Part shown: piece by piece, positions 26,405 to 35,177 of the stretch
Layout of the letters: each line of letters begins with the position of its first letter
Numbering within the stretch: position 1 is the first letter of the stretch
DNA from: Streptomyces sp. Sge12
GTDB lineage: Bacteria > Actinomycetota > Actinomycetes > Streptomycetales > Streptomycetaceae
Assembly: GCF_002080455.1 (NCBI RefSeq)
Contig: NZ_CP020555.1
Location: 7,554,501-7,618,500, forward strand
Direction of reading: 5' to 3'
DNA: 64,000 nt
Notes under the pieces: generated by a model
Databases searched by the model: none
Seen by the model: only the letters and a program-made list of their open reading frames with translations
Told to the model about the DNA's origin: nothing
Translations under genes and position numbers: made by a program

Positions 26405-26480
26405 CCGGCCTCCAGGACGTGGGCGTGAACGTGGGCATCGGCGCCGCAGCCCCGTGCAACTCTGCCGGCGCGGGCGCGGC

Positions 26481-26522
26481 GTCGGGTGGTCGGCGTCGGG
26501 TGGTCGGCGTCGGGTGGTCGGC
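26481..26522. repeat. Three tandem copies of a 14-bp unit
   Basis: GTCGGGTGGTCGGC repeated exactly at 26481, 26495 and 26509, in noncoding DNA upstream of the PRC-barrel gene. Function not evident. Confidence 0.85.
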
Positions 26523-26698
26523 GTCGGCCGGTACCCGCTGTCCGGCTCACGGTGCGGCGCCCCTGCCCGGCCGGACGCCGCGGCGCGTCATCCCGGGTGC
26601 ATGAGGCTGCGGGTGTGGGGCAGGCGGGAGTCCAGGTGAAGCAAGGGCTACGAGGACCGTACTCGTCGCCCACCGTCGACCGGAGGAGTGGTTTCCGC

Positions 26699-27067
26699 GT
26701 GACTGAGCATGTGTGGAGTTTCAAGTCGACCGCCGGCTACCTGGCCGGTACCGATCTGACCGGCTTCGAGGTCGAGGCGACCGACGGGCGCGTCGGCAAG
26801 GTCGACAAGCACTCCGACGAGGTCGGTGACGCTTATCTGGTGGTGGACACCGGTGTGTGGATCTTCGGCAAGGAGGTACTGCTCCCGGCGAGCGTCGTGG
26901 TCCGTATCGACGCTGCCGAGCGGAAGATCTACGTCGACCGTACCAAGGGCCAGATCAAGGACGCCCCGGAGTTCCATCGCGACCAGCACCTCGGCAACGC
27001 CGGCTACCGCGACGGCCTGGGCACGTACTACGGCATCGGTGTGCCGTTCGGCGGACCCCCGGCCTGA
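26699..27067 (+). CDS. PRC-barrel domain protein (122 aa)
   Basis: GTG start at 26699; CGGAGGA lies 12 nt upstream. Residues 8-75 form a PRC barrel: LAGTDLTGFEVEATDGRVGK, YLVVDTGVWIFGKEV and LLPASVVVRID. A Gly/Tyr-rich tail ends YYGIGVPFGGPPA. PRC-barrel proteins of this size in actinomycetes are usually stress-related or RNA/protein-binding accessory factors. Followed by two strong hairpins; monocistronic. Confidence 0.88.
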   Translation: MTEHVWSFKSTAGYLAGTDLTGFEVEATDGRVGKVDKHSDEVGDAYLVVDTGVWIFGKEVLLPASVVVRIDAAERKIYVDRTKGQIKDAPEFHRDQHLGNAGYRDGLGTYYGIGVPFGGPPA

Positions 27068-27074
27068 GCCGAAA

Positions 27075-27148
27075 CGGCCCGGCGCGGCCCGCAGCGCCGG
27101 GCCGGCGTGGGGAAGGGGTCCGAACTCGACGAGTTCGGGCCCCTTCCC
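27075..27148 (+). terminator. Two tandem hairpins after the PRC-barrel gene
   Basis: First: arms 27076-27085 and 27094-27103, a perfect 10-bp GC stem. Second: arms 27110-27128 and 27130-27148, 19 bp with a single G-U pair and a minimal loop. The second is one of the strongest hairpins in the window and also shields the downstream operon. Confidence 0.85.
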
Positions 27149-27342
27149 GTGCGGGGCGCGAGCGGCTCGGGACGCATCGCCGACCGTGTCCGAAAGGGGA
27201 GACAGCCGGCACAGGGGTCCCTCCGCGTGTGAACCGGACGGGGCCGGGCAGGCGCTGGTATACCCCTATTAGCCGGAAACGCCCCGGTGTATCGGAATCC
27301 CTTGAACCGGAACACCCCGGCCGACGCACGCGAAGGAGAATC

Positions 27343-28050
27343 GTGGCCGCGAGCGGAACCCCCTCCACGCATCGCACCGGCAGCGGCTCCGGGGCCACCA
27401 CCGGCCCCGGGGCCACCACCGGCCCCGGGACCGCCACCGGAGCCGGGCCGCCGGACGCCGGCCACCGCTCGCGCGTCACCCTGCGCGTCAACGGCACCGA
27501 CCACGTCCTCGACATCGACCACCGCGTCACCCTTCTCGACGCCCTGCGCGAAACCCTGGACCTGACGGGCTCCAAGAAAGGATGCGACCACGGACAGTGC
27601 GGCGCCTGCACCGTTCTCGTGGACGGCCGCCGCGTCAACAGCTGTCTGCTGTTCGCCGTCGCTCAGGACGGCTGCGAGGTCACCACCGTCGAGGGCCTCG
27701 CCGACGCCGACGGATCCCCGCACCCGATCCAGCGGGCGTTCCTCGCCCACGACGCGTTCCAATGCGGCTACTGCACCCCGGGACAGCTGTGCTCCGCAGT
27801 GGGCGTCCTCGAGGAAGCCGCCGCCGGCCATCCCTCGCACGTCACCGCTCCCGGCTCGGACTCCGGCCCCGTCGCCCTGACCCCCGAGGAAATCCGCGAG
27901 CGGCTCAGCGGCAACCTCTGCCGGTGCGGCGCCTACAACGGCATCGTCGACGCCGTTGCCGAAGCCGCGGCGGGCACCACCCCCACCGACCGTCCCCGCG
28001 ACGCCCGCCCGGCCCCCGACGCCCGCCCCCACCCGGACGTGATCATGTGA
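27343..28050 (+). CDS. Molybdenum hydroxylase, 2Fe-2S subunit (PaoA/XdhA-type)
   Basis: 235 aa. GTG at 27343 with RBS AAGGAGAA. A Gly/Thr/Pro-rich N-terminal stretch of 45 residues includes a short tandem repeat and lacks a twin-arginine motif. A plant-type ferredoxin fold follows: CDHGQCGACTVLVDGRRVNSC binds the first cluster; CGYCTPGQ and CRCGAY in the helical half bind the second. It passes electrons from the molybdenum subunit to FAD. First gene of a three-gene operon; its TGA overlaps the GTG of the FAD subunit. Confidence 0.93.
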   Translation: MAASGTPSTHRTGSGSGATTGPGATTGPGTATGAGPPDAGHRSRVTLRVNGTDHVLDIDHRVTLLDALRETLDLTGSKKGCDHGQCGACTVLVDGRRVNSCLLFAVAQDGCEVTTVEGLADADGSPHPIQRAFLAHDAFQCGYCTPGQLCSAVGVLEEAAAGHPSHVTAPGSDSGPVALTPEEIRERLSGNLCRCGAYNGIVDAVAEAAAGTTPTDRPRDARPAPDARPHPDVIM

Positions 28051-29066
28051 AGCCCTTCGCCTACGTACGGGCCACCAGCCTCCAGGAAGCCGTGACCGCC
28101 TACGCCGGCCACCCGCGCTCCCGCTACCTGGCCGGCGGAACCAACCTGGTCGACCTGATGAAACACGGCGTCGAGACCCCGGCCACCCTGATCGACATCA
28201 CCCGGCTGCCCCTGCACGACATCGAGCAGCTGCCCGGGGGAGGGCTCCGCATCGGCGCCACCGTCCCCAACAGCGACCTGGCCGCGCACCCCCTCGTACG
28301 CACCCGGTACCCCGCACTGTCCCAGGCCCTCCTCGCCGGCGCGTCCGGCCAGCTGCGCAACGTGGCCACCACAGGCGGGAACCTGCTCCAGCGCACCCGC
28401 TGCCCGTACTTCCAGGACCTGTCCAAGCCCTGCAACAAACGCGAGCCCGGCACCGGATGCGGTGCCCGCGACGGCGTGCACCGCGACCTCGCAGTCCTGG
28501 GCCACTCCGAGCACTGCGTGGCCACCCACCCCTCCGACATGGCAGTCGCCCTTGCCGCCCTCGACGCCACGGTCGAGCTGTACGGGGACGAGGAGGGCCC
28601 CCGGAGCATCGCGGCGGCCGACTTCCACCGGCTGCCCGGAACGCACCCCGAGCAGGACACCGTGATCCGCCCCGGAGAACTCATCACCGCCGTGGTCCTG
28701 CCCCCGCCGGCCCCCGACGCCGTCTCCCTCTACCGCAAGGCCCGCGACCGCGCCTCGTACGCCTTCGCCCTGGCGTCCGTCGCCGCCGTCCTGGAACTCG
28801 GGGACGGCCATGTGCGGCACGTCGCCCTCGCCTTCGGCGGCCTGGCCCACCGCCCCTGGCGGGCCACCACCGCCGAACAGCTCCTCACGGGCGCCCGGCC
28901 CACCGACGAGGCCGTGCGCGAGGCCGTCGACGCCGAACTCTCCCGGGCCCGGCCCCTGCGGGACAACGCCTTCAAGGTCCCCCTCGCCCGCAACCTCGCC
29001 CGCGACGCCCTCACGACCCTGGTCCGCGCCGCCGACGGCGGGCCCACCGCCGCACACCGCCCGTAG
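28047..29066 (+). CDS. Molybdenum hydroxylase, FAD subunit with extra Fe-S motif (PaoB-type)
   Basis: 339 aa; GTG start fixed by the 4-nt overlap with the previous stop. FAD-binding loop YLAGGTNLVDLMKHG; GASGQLRNVATTGGNLLQRT near residue 110. The insertion RCPYFQDLSKPCNKREPGTG with a following Cys is characteristic of the PaoB/YagS branch, where Cys residues bind a [4Fe-4S] cluster; this separates it from plain xanthine dehydrogenase. CO_deh_flav_C domain at the end. It takes electrons from the 2Fe-2S subunit to FAD. Confidence 0.92.
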   Translation: MKPFAYVRATSLQEAVTAYAGHPRSRYLAGGTNLVDLMKHGVETPATLIDITRLPLHDIEQLPGGGLRIGATVPNSDLAAHPLVRTRYPALSQALLAGASGQLRNVATTGGNLLQRTRCPYFQDLSKPCNKREPGTGCGARDGVHRDLAVLGHSEHCVATHPSDMAVALAALDATVELYGDEEGPRSIAAADFHRLPGTHPEQDTVIRPGELITAVVLPPPAPDAVSLYRKARDRASYAFALASVAAVLELGDGHVRHVALAFGGLAHRPWRATTAEQLLTGARPTDEAVREAVDAELSRARPLRDNAFKVPLARNLARDALTTLVRAADGGPTAAHRP

Positions 29067-29100
29067 CCGCCCGCCCCACCGGCAAAGGAGCCGTCCCGCC

Positions 29101-31212
29101 ATGACCGCCCTCGGCAGCCCCGCACCCAGGCGGGAAGGACACGACAAGGTCACCGGAGCCGCCCGCTACGCGGCCGAACACACCCCGCCCGGTTGCGCCC
29201 ATGCCTGGCCCGTCCCCGCGACGGTCCCGCGCGGACAGATCCTCGCCGTCGACGACACCGCCGCCACGGCCCTGCAGGGCGTCATCGGCGTCCTCACGCC
29301 CTTCAATGCACCGCGCCTGGGGCCCGCCGAGGACCCCACCCTGCGAGTGCTGCAGGATCTGCGCGTCCCCCATCGCGGCTGGTACGTCGCCCTCGTGGTC
29401 GCCGACACCCTGGAAGCAGCCCAGGACGCCGCCTCGCGGGTCCGGGTCCGCTACGCGGGCGAACCGCACGACGTGACCCTCAGCGCCGACCACCCCGACG
29501 CGTACACGCCGCAGGAAGCCAACGGCGGCCACCCGGCCCACCGGGAGCAGGGCGACCCCGACGCCGCCCTGGCGGCCGCCCCCGTACGGGTGGACTGCGC
29601 CTACGCCGTGCCGCCCCTGCACAACCACCCGATGGAGCCGCACGCCGCCACCGCCGACTGGGACCCGGCGAGCCGCCACCTGACCGTGTACGACTCCAGT
29701 CAGGGGACAGGCCCCGTCCGCGCCGCCCTCGCCTCCCTCCTGGAGCTCCCCGAGGACGACGTCACGGTCGTCTCCGAGCACGTCGGCGGGGGCTTCGGCT
29801 GCAAGGGCACCCCCCGCCCGCACGTGGTCCTGGCGTCCATGGCCTCCCGGCGCTACGAACGGCCGGTCAAGCTCTCCCTGCCCCGTGCCCACCTCCCCGC
29901 GACGGTGGGCCATCGCGCGCCCAGCCTGCACCGCGTCCGCCTGGGCGCCCGCACCGACGGAACCCTCACCGCCCTCGTCCACGAGGTCACCACCCACACC
30001 TCCCGCATCCGGGAGTTCGTCGAGCAGGCAGCCGTACCCGGCCGCGTCATGTACGCCGTACCGGACGCCCGTACCACGCACCGCGCCGTCGCCCTCGACG
30101 TCCCGACGCCCTCCTGGATGCGCGCACCCGGCGAAGCGCCCGGCATGTACGCCCTGGAGTCGGCCATGGACGAGCTTGCGCAAGCCCTCGGCATGGACCC
30201 GATCGAGTTGCGCGTGCGCAACGAGCCCCGGGTCGAACCCGACAGCGGCCGTCCCTTCAGCAGCCGCCACCTGGTGGAATGCCTGCATGAGGGCGCCGAA
30301 CGCTTCGGCTGGGCCGCCCTGCGCACGCCGCGGCGCGACGGTCCGCTCCTTCTCGGAACCGGGGTCGCCGCGGCCACCTACCCCGTCCTCGTCGCCCCCT
30401 CGACCGCCCGCGCACACGCCCGCCCCGACGGCAGCCACCACATCGAGATCAACGCCACCGACATGGGAACCGGAGCCCGCACCGTCCTGGCCCAAGTGGC
30501 CGCCGATGCGCTGCAGGTACCCGTCGACGACGTCACCGTGGCCATCGGCCACACCGGCCTGCCCTCCGCCTCCCTGGCGGGCGGATCCTCCGGCACCGCC
30601 TCGTGGGGATGGGCCGTCCACGACGCGTGCGCCGCACTCGTGGCCCGCCTCGAACAGCACCGCGGGCCGCTGCCGCCCGAAGGCCTGTCCGCGTCCGCGG
30701 ACACCACGGCATCGGCCAAGCAGAAATCCCCCTACGCCCGGCACGCCTTCGGCGCGCACTTCGCCGAGGTCCAGGTCGACACCGTCACCGGCGAGGTCCG
30801 CGTACGACGGCTGTTGGGCGTCTTCGCCGCCGGGCACATCCTCAACCCCCGTACCGCACGCTCCCAGTTCAAGGGCGGCATGGTCATGGGGCTGGGCATG
30901 GCGCTCACCGAGCACAGCACAACGGACGCCGCCTTCGGGGACTTCACCGAGAGCGACCTCGCCGCCTACCACGTGCCTGCGCACGCCGACGTGCCGGACC
31001 TCGAGGCGTACTGGATCGACGAACACGACAAGCACCTCAATCCGATGGGCAGCAAGGGAATCGGCGAGATCGGCATCGTCGGCACGGCCGCCGCGATCGG
31101 CAATGCCGTCGCCCACGCCACGGGACGGCGGCTGCGCGAACTGCCCCTTACACCCGACCGCGTGCTGAGGGCCCTCGCCGGGCCAGACTCCCCCGGGGCA
31201 CGGGGCAGCTGA
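29101..31212 (+). CDS. Molybdenum hydroxylase, molybdopterin subunit (PaoC/XdhC-type)
   Basis: 703 aa; ATG 34 bp after the FAD gene with AAAGGAG upstream. GGGFGCKG, a PSWMRAPGEAPGMYALESAM segment, GGSSGTASWG and KGIGEIGIVG, whose Glu is the conserved catalytic base, are all present. The substrate is not readable: the family oxidises aldehydes or N-heterocycles. PaoC-type enzymes are mainly aldehyde oxidoreductases, which the PaoB-like partner supports. No export signal is seen, so the enzyme may be cytoplasmic. No maturation factor (XdhC/PaoD) gene follows in this window. Confidence 0.92.
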   Translation: MTALGSPAPRREGHDKVTGAARYAAEHTPPGCAHAWPVPATVPRGQILAVDDTAATALQGVIGVLTPFNAPRLGPAEDPTLRVLQDLRVPHRGWYVALVVADTLEAAQDAASRVRVRYAGEPHDVTLSADHPDAYTPQEANGGHPAHREQGDPDAALAAAPVRVDCAYAVPPLHNHPMEPHAATADWDPASRHLTVYDSSQGTGPVRAALASLLELPEDDVTVVSEHVGGGFGCKGTPRPHVVLASMASRRYERPVKLSLPRAHLPATVGHRAPSLHRVRLGARTDGTLTALVHEVTTHTSRIREFVEQAAVPGRVMYAVPDARTTHRAVALDVPTPSWMRAPGEAPGMYALESAMDELAQALGMDPIELRVRNEPRVEPDSGRPFSSRHLVECLHEGAERFGWAALRTPRRDGPLLLGTGVAAATYPVLVAPSTARAHARPDGSHHIEINATDMGTGARTVLAQVAADALQVPVDDVTVAIGHTGLPSASLAGGSSGTASWGWAVHDACAALVARLEQHRGPLPPEGLSASADTTASAKQKSPYARHAFGAHFAEVQVDTVTGEVRVRRLLGVFAAGHILNPRTARSQFKGGMVMGLGMALTEHSTTDAAFGDFTESDLAAYHVPAHADVPDLEAYWIDEHDKHLNPMGSKGIGEIGIVGTAAAIGNAVAHATGRRLRELPLTPDRVLRALAGPDSPGARGS

Positions 31213-31308
31213 GCGGGCACGCTTGGCGAGGGCCGTCGCGGGTAGGCGCGACGGACATCAACCACGAGCCGGCGTCCACGTCGGCACGATCGATCGGGGT
31301 GAGTCCTG

Positions 31309-31809
31309 GTGAACATCACACGCACGGCGGTTCCCGCCCTCTTGTCCGCGGCCGTGGGGACCACACTGGTATGTGCCGTTCCGGCAGCCGCGGCCCCCGG
31401 TCCCGCACCCGCGCCCGCGAGCTCCTGCGCCGCCGGTGACCTGGACCTGGCCGTCGGAACACCGGACCCCGGCGCCGGCCAGCTGTACGTACCGCTCGGC
31501 TTCACCAACATCGGCGACCGCTCGTGCACCCTGCTCGGCCACCCCGGTGTCAGCGTCCTGAACGCGGACCGGCAACGCATCGGCAGCCCGGCCGACCGCG
31601 AAGGCACGGCGTCAGGGCCCGTCACCCTGGCGCCCGGGCGCAGCGCGACGGCCGTCCTCCACACCACGAACGGGCCCATCGGCGGCCCGTGCCTGGCCCG
31701 AGGCACCTTCCTGGCGGTCTACCCGCCCGCCTCGAAGGACGAGGTCCTCGTCAAGGCCCCCTTCCAGATCTGCTCGGACCGCTTCACGGTGGGGCCGCTC
31801 ACGGCCTGA
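31309..31809 (+). CDS. Secreted DUF4232-type protein (166 aa)
   Basis: GTG start with GGTGAG upstream. Signal peptide: NITRTAVPALL plus an Ala/Val core, cleavage after AAA near residue 30. The mature domain is an Ig-like DUF4232 fold with conserved Cys residues (SSCAAGDLDL, RSCTLLGHPGV, GGPCLARG, QICSDRF) and the typical LGFTNIGDRSC strand. Exported, possibly cell-wall associated; biochemical role unknown. Confidence 0.88.
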   Translation: MNITRTAVPALLSAAVGTTLVCAVPAAAAPGPAPAPASSCAAGDLDLAVGTPDPGAGQLYVPLGFTNIGDRSCTLLGHPGVSVLNADRQRIGSPADREGTASGPVTLAPGRSATAVLHTTNGPIGGPCLARGTFLAVYPPASKDEVLVKAPFQICSDRFTVGPLTA

Positions 31810-32379
31810 CCACCGAAAACGGCGCCTACAGCAGGACCCCGCCGCGGGCGGGGGAGCCGCACCGGGCTGCTGCCCGGGATCGACCTCGTCGGCCGCATCC
31901 CCGCCCACCCGCGTACCCGTACCTCGGCGCCGGCCCGGTGGGCGTGGCTGCTCGACGGTGGCTTTCGGGATGCTGCTGGCTAATGAGCCGGGCCAAGCAA
32001 TAGCTCGGGCCCTACTTGCATACGAGGAATTCTCCGGCTTGCTGAACCGTGCGATCGGAGCCTGGCTCGTCCAACCCAGCCTCTTCGAGATACCCGAATA
32101 CCAGATACAGGAGAACGTCACGCCCGACCTCCTTGCAGCGTTTCACGGGTGGACGCCATCCAGACCCGGCAGGCAGGGGCTCGCGGTGCGCCTCGATCGC
32201 GCAACGGAATCCGTCCGGTGGAGCGCGGGAGCGTCTTCCGGTTTCGCCCCCCGTCCTCAGCCCTGCCGGGATATTCACGGACCCGGCCGTCGATCGTGCA
32301 TCCATCCGCGGGTCCTTCGGGGAAGTAGTACGTCCGCGGAACATCGATTCGGCCTCGCGGGGCCGGTAAGGGGTCGGCT
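31810..32379. other. Intergenic, no convincing gene (570 bp)
   Basis: GC is lower between 31970 and 32140. A plus-strand frame from 31958 reads like protein for about 60 residues (LLANEPGQAIARALLAYEEF) but has mixed third positions, no RBS and no clear end; a remnant at most. Confidence 0.45.
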
Positions 32380-32823
32380 GTGGCGATCACCGTCCGGAGG
32401 GACATCCTCGTCGGGCTTCCTCTCAATGATCTGGTTGCCTACCTGGAGGACTTCTCCCGAACCGAGGAATGGGACCCGGGCACGGTGCGGTGCGTGCGGG
32501 TCGGTGAAGGACCGGTTCAGCAGGGAACCACGTGGCAGAACACTTCGCGCTTCCGTGGCCGGACCAGCGACCTGCTCTACCGGCTCGTCTCCAAAGAGCC
32601 GGATCGGCTGCTGTTCGTCGGTGAGAACAAGACCGTCACGGCCACCGACGACCTGAGTTTCCGGGCCCGCTCGGCCACGACCACGCTCCTCACCTACACG
32701 GCGTCCTTGCGGTTCAAGGGATGGGTACGCCTGGCCACACCCTTCCTGCGTCCCGAATTCGACAGGCTGGCCGACGCGGTGGCCGACAGACTGCCTTCCG
32801 CAGCAACCGTTCGCCGCGGTTAG
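32380..32823 (+). CDS. SRPBCC-family protein (147 aa)
   Basis: GTG at 32380 with AAGGGG upstream. Full-length SRPBCC/polyketide-cyclase-like fold: VLVG-type first strand with LNDLVAYLEDF, TEEWDPGTVRCVRVGEGP, GTTWQNTSRFRGR and a C-terminal helix FLRPEFDRLADAVADRL. Binds small hydrophobic ligands in general; its own ligand is unknown. The TAG stop overlaps the stop of the convergent UBP gene. Confidence 0.9.
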   Translation: MAITVRRDILVGLPLNDLVAYLEDFSRTEEWDPGTVRCVRVGEGPVQQGTTWQNTSRFRGRTSDLLYRLVSKEPDRLLFVGENKTVTATDDLSFRARSATTTLLTYTASLRFKGWVRLATPFLRPEFDRLADAVADRLPSAATVRRG

Positions 32824-33185
32824 TGCGGCTGGCGCCGTACGTGCCCCGATCCGCCGTGGCCGGACCGGACGAGGAAGGCCTCGTCGGTGAAGCACCAGGC
32901 CCAGTCCTCGTCGGACGCCAGGGAAAGGGCGACCGGGTGTCCGCTCAGCACATGGTGACCATGGGCGTGCATGCCCCGCGAACTGTCACAGCATCCGACG
33001 TAGCCACACGTCACGCACCGGCGCAGCCGCACCCAGCGCCAGCCGCGCGACACGCAGTCCGCGCAGCCGGCCGACGGAGCCTGCGGTGACGGCTCGTACG
33101 TCGCCAGGAGCCCGATATGAGCGCATGACCGCCCCTGCGGTCGCCCGCCGTCGAGCCCGACCCGCCAGCCGGGGCCACCTGCCAT
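32820..33185 (-). CDS. UBP-type zinc-finger protein (121 aa)
   Basis: ATG at 33185 chosen because GAGGAG lies 8 nt upstream; a GTG at 33194 is too close to it. Zinc-binding pattern: CADCVSRGWRWVRLRRCVTC, GYVGCCDSSRG, HAHGHHVLSGHPVALSL and DWAWCFTDEAFL, as in ZnF_UBP/DUF family proteins of actinomycetes. No ubiquitin is known in these bacteria; the domain may bind C-terminal glycines or act structurally. Overlaps the SRPBCC stop by 3 nt. Confidence 0.88.
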   Translation of the reverse strand: MAGGPGWRVGLDGGRPQGRSCAHIGLLATYEPSPQAPSAGCADCVSRGWRWVRLRRCVTCGYVGCCDSSRGMHAHGHHVLSGHPVALSLASDEDWAWCFTDEAFLVRSGHGGSGHVRRQPH

Positions 33186-33197
33186 CGCCACCACTCC

Positions 33198-33410
33198 TCA
33201 GCCCCGCCCGCACCCGGTCCGTGCCCGGCGCAGCTCCGGGCACGGAGGCTTTTGCCTCCCCTCTCCTTTCGGTCGAGGTGTACGAACGGATGCATCCACG
33301 GCTGGGGAATCGTCCGCGCGGGCGCGCAGCAGGGTTCCGGAGACTGCGGTGCCGAGTTCTGGGTTGACGCTGATGACGACGATGACGCGGTCTGGGCGGT
33401 GCACCACCAC
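33198..33410 (-). CDS. Doubtful small ORF downstream of the DUF402 gene
   Basis: 70 codons starting 15 nt after the DUF402 stop, beginning VVHRPDRVIVVISVNPELG. The first 45 codons have host-like GC3 and a plausible beta-strand pattern; the rest is Arg/Lys-rich and codon bias fails. No RBS. It could be a truncated gene or chance. Confidence 0.3.
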   Translation of the reverse strand: MVVHRPDRVIVVISVNPELGTAVSGTLLRARADDSPAVDASVRTPRPKGEGRQKPPCPELRRARTGCGRG

Positions 33411-33425
33411 CGTCCGGCCGACGGT

Positions 33426-34112
33426 TCAGGCGCTCTCCGACGCGACCGTCTCCGCGAGCGGAACAGGTTGCGGAAGGCGTGGCGCGGGCCAGGCCGGCTC
33501 CCACCGCCAGACGGCCCACCGGTCTGCGGCCGCGAACGGGCCGGAGCGGTCGGCCACCATGCCGAGCACCTGGGCGCGGGCGTCGTCGACGGCTCGGTGC
33601 TCGGCGTCGGAGACGATACCGAGACGGCGCACGTGCGCGTACTCGTCTTCGTCCTTCCACTCCCAGCGGGTGAGGTCGGGGGCGATGAGCAGGTCGACGG
33701 TGAGGTCGAAGGTGTCGAACCCGGCCTCGGTGCGGCGGGTGGGGTGCTCGAAGTTGACGTACCAGTTCCGCAGTCGGCGCCCGTCGCTGTCGGGGACGTA
33801 GAAGGCGTTGACGCTGAACCAGGCCTCCGGGGGCTTCCACAGCAGCAGGTCGGTCTCCTGCCACACCGCGGCCACCAGATCCCACCGGCCGGTCGCCATT
33901 GCCTCGAACGCCTCCGTTCGCACCGAGCGGTCCCCGTCGTCGCGGGCCTTGGCATACAGGGCGGGCCAGCGGACCTCCGCTCCGGGCGCGCAGGCGGCCA
34001 CCAGCGCCTCGTCGGTGTCGGCGACAACCCGTAGCGCCTGCTCGCTCCACACCCGACCCGTACGGTGCACGTCGCGCCGAACAACCGTCCGGCCTGCCTC
34101 GAAACGGCGCAC
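33426..34112 (-). CDS. DUF402-domain protein (228 aa)
   Basis: GTG at 34112 has a strong RBS (GAGGAGGA); the longer frame to 34304 is Arg-rich and unlikely. The core matches DUF402: VWQETDLLLWKPPEAWFSVN, RRLRNWYVNFEHPTRR and DLTVDLLIAPDLTRWEWKD, with acidic residues expected to bind a divalent metal. Family members include nucleoside di/triphosphate phosphatases. Monocistronic. Confidence 0.88.
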   Translation of the reverse strand: MRRFEAGRTVVRRDVHRTGRVWSEQALRVVADTDEALVAACAPGAEVRWPALYAKARDDGDRSVRTEAFEAMATGRWDLVAAVWQETDLLLWKPPEAWFSVNAFYVPDSDGRRLRNWYVNFEHPTRRTEAGFDTFDLTVDLLIAPDLTRWEWKDEDEYAHVRRLGIVSDAEHRAVDDARAQVLGMVADRSGPFAAADRWAVWRWEPAWPAPRLPQPVPLAETVASESA

Positions 34113-34450
34113 GCCATCCTCCTCTGTCGGCTGCGGCCGGGATGTCCGGCCGTCGTGCCCACCGAAGCGCGCCCGGACCGGATGGGCAAGCTCCTGTCCG
34201 ACGGAACGGCCCTTCGCCACGACATGGGCACAGCGCGCGACTCGTACGGCCGCCGCCTTCGCGCGGTGGGTGCGGCTGGTCCACTGCCAGTGGTGGCGGA
34301 TCACATCCTCGGGATGGACCGCGACGCGACGTGAGCCCGCGGGTGTCGATATCGAGAGGGAAAGGACCTGCGGCCGGTGCTTGGAGAGGCCCCGAAACCG
34401 GTGGGCAGCGACGGGCCGAAGGCCCGCTCGAGACCCACCTGCCCAGCCGT
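34113..34450. other. Intergenic, nothing seen (338 bp)
   Basis: Region between the start of the DUF402 gene and the stop of the next minus-strand gene; frames are shadow-like. It should contain the DUF402 promoter. Confidence 0.5.
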
Positions 34451-35017
34451 TCAGCCTCGCGGCCCCCGGGTCTCCTCCGCACGGCGGAAGGCTTCCTCGC
34501 AGGGCTCGGTGGAGCGCCTGGCGACCAGGGTGGCGGTGTTCAGGAGGCCACCGTTGTGCAGCTCCAGCCGCCAGGAGCCGCTGCTCAGGGCCACTTCCGG
34601 GAAGGGACTCCCGCGGCGGGCCACGACCTGCCAGCCGCGTTCCTCCAAGGCGGTCTCAAGCGCGGCCAGCCGGGCCTCGTCAGCGGGGCCGTCGCCGGTC
34701 CAGTCCGCGATGCAGTCGGCTGTTCCGTGTCCGTCCTCGTCCCCGTCCCCGTCCCCGTCCGAGGGGTGGACCGGGCCCGCAGCAATCCCGGCCGCCGCGG
34801 CAGCAGCGGCGAGTTCCGCCGAGACTGCGGCTTGCGAGGGGTCGCCCGCGGCACGCAGCGCGGCCTTCGACGACGGTTCCCGGATCCAGCCCTCGCCGGC
34901 GGGGTACTCGTCGGCCGGGGCCGTCATGAATGCGACCCCGCCGACGACGGCGCCGGTCGCGAGCACCGCGATCAGCGCCCACTTGGCGCCGCGACCCCGG
35001 CCCACGGTCCTGCCCAT
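34451..35017 (-). CDS. Membrane-anchored hypothetical protein (188 aa)
   Basis: ATG at 35017 with GTGGGGGA upstream. Basic N-terminus and one membrane anchor at residues 12-32 (WALIAVLATGAVVGGVAFM). Then an Ala-rich helical part, an Asp/Gly repeat (DGDGDGDEDG) and a C-terminal domain with RLAALETALEERGWQV and SGSWRLELHNGG. One or two Cys outside the membrane. Exported, function unknown. Confidence 0.8.
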   Translation of the reverse strand: MGRTVGRGRGAKWALIAVLATGAVVGGVAFMTAPADEYPAGEGWIREPSSKAALRAAGDPSQAAVSAELAAAAAAAGIAAGPVHPSDGDGDGDEDGHGTADCIADWTGDGPADEARLAALETALEERGWQVVARRGSPFPEVALSSGSWRLELHNGGLLNTATLVARRSTEPCEEAFRRAEETRGPRG

Positions 35018-35177
35018 GTGTCCCCCACCTCGTGCGACATTCCGGAGCGGGATGTTCCGGCGCAGACACAGGCTAGTTCCGGCACTTCACTGACCACCCA
35101 CCGGCATACGTGTCTCCTGCTGGACGACCACGCCCGTGCTCAGCGGGAGCGGAGCAAGCGCCTCGACCGGCCGTGTG

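Noticed and set aside
29011..31116. 701-codon minus-strand frame opposite the molybdopterin subunit
   Set aside because: Gly/Val/Arg-rich shadow of a clearly recognised gene.
31958..32260. Plus-strand frame MAFGMLLANEPG...
   Set aside because: Protein-like for about 60 residues but mixed third positions, no RBS and no natural end.
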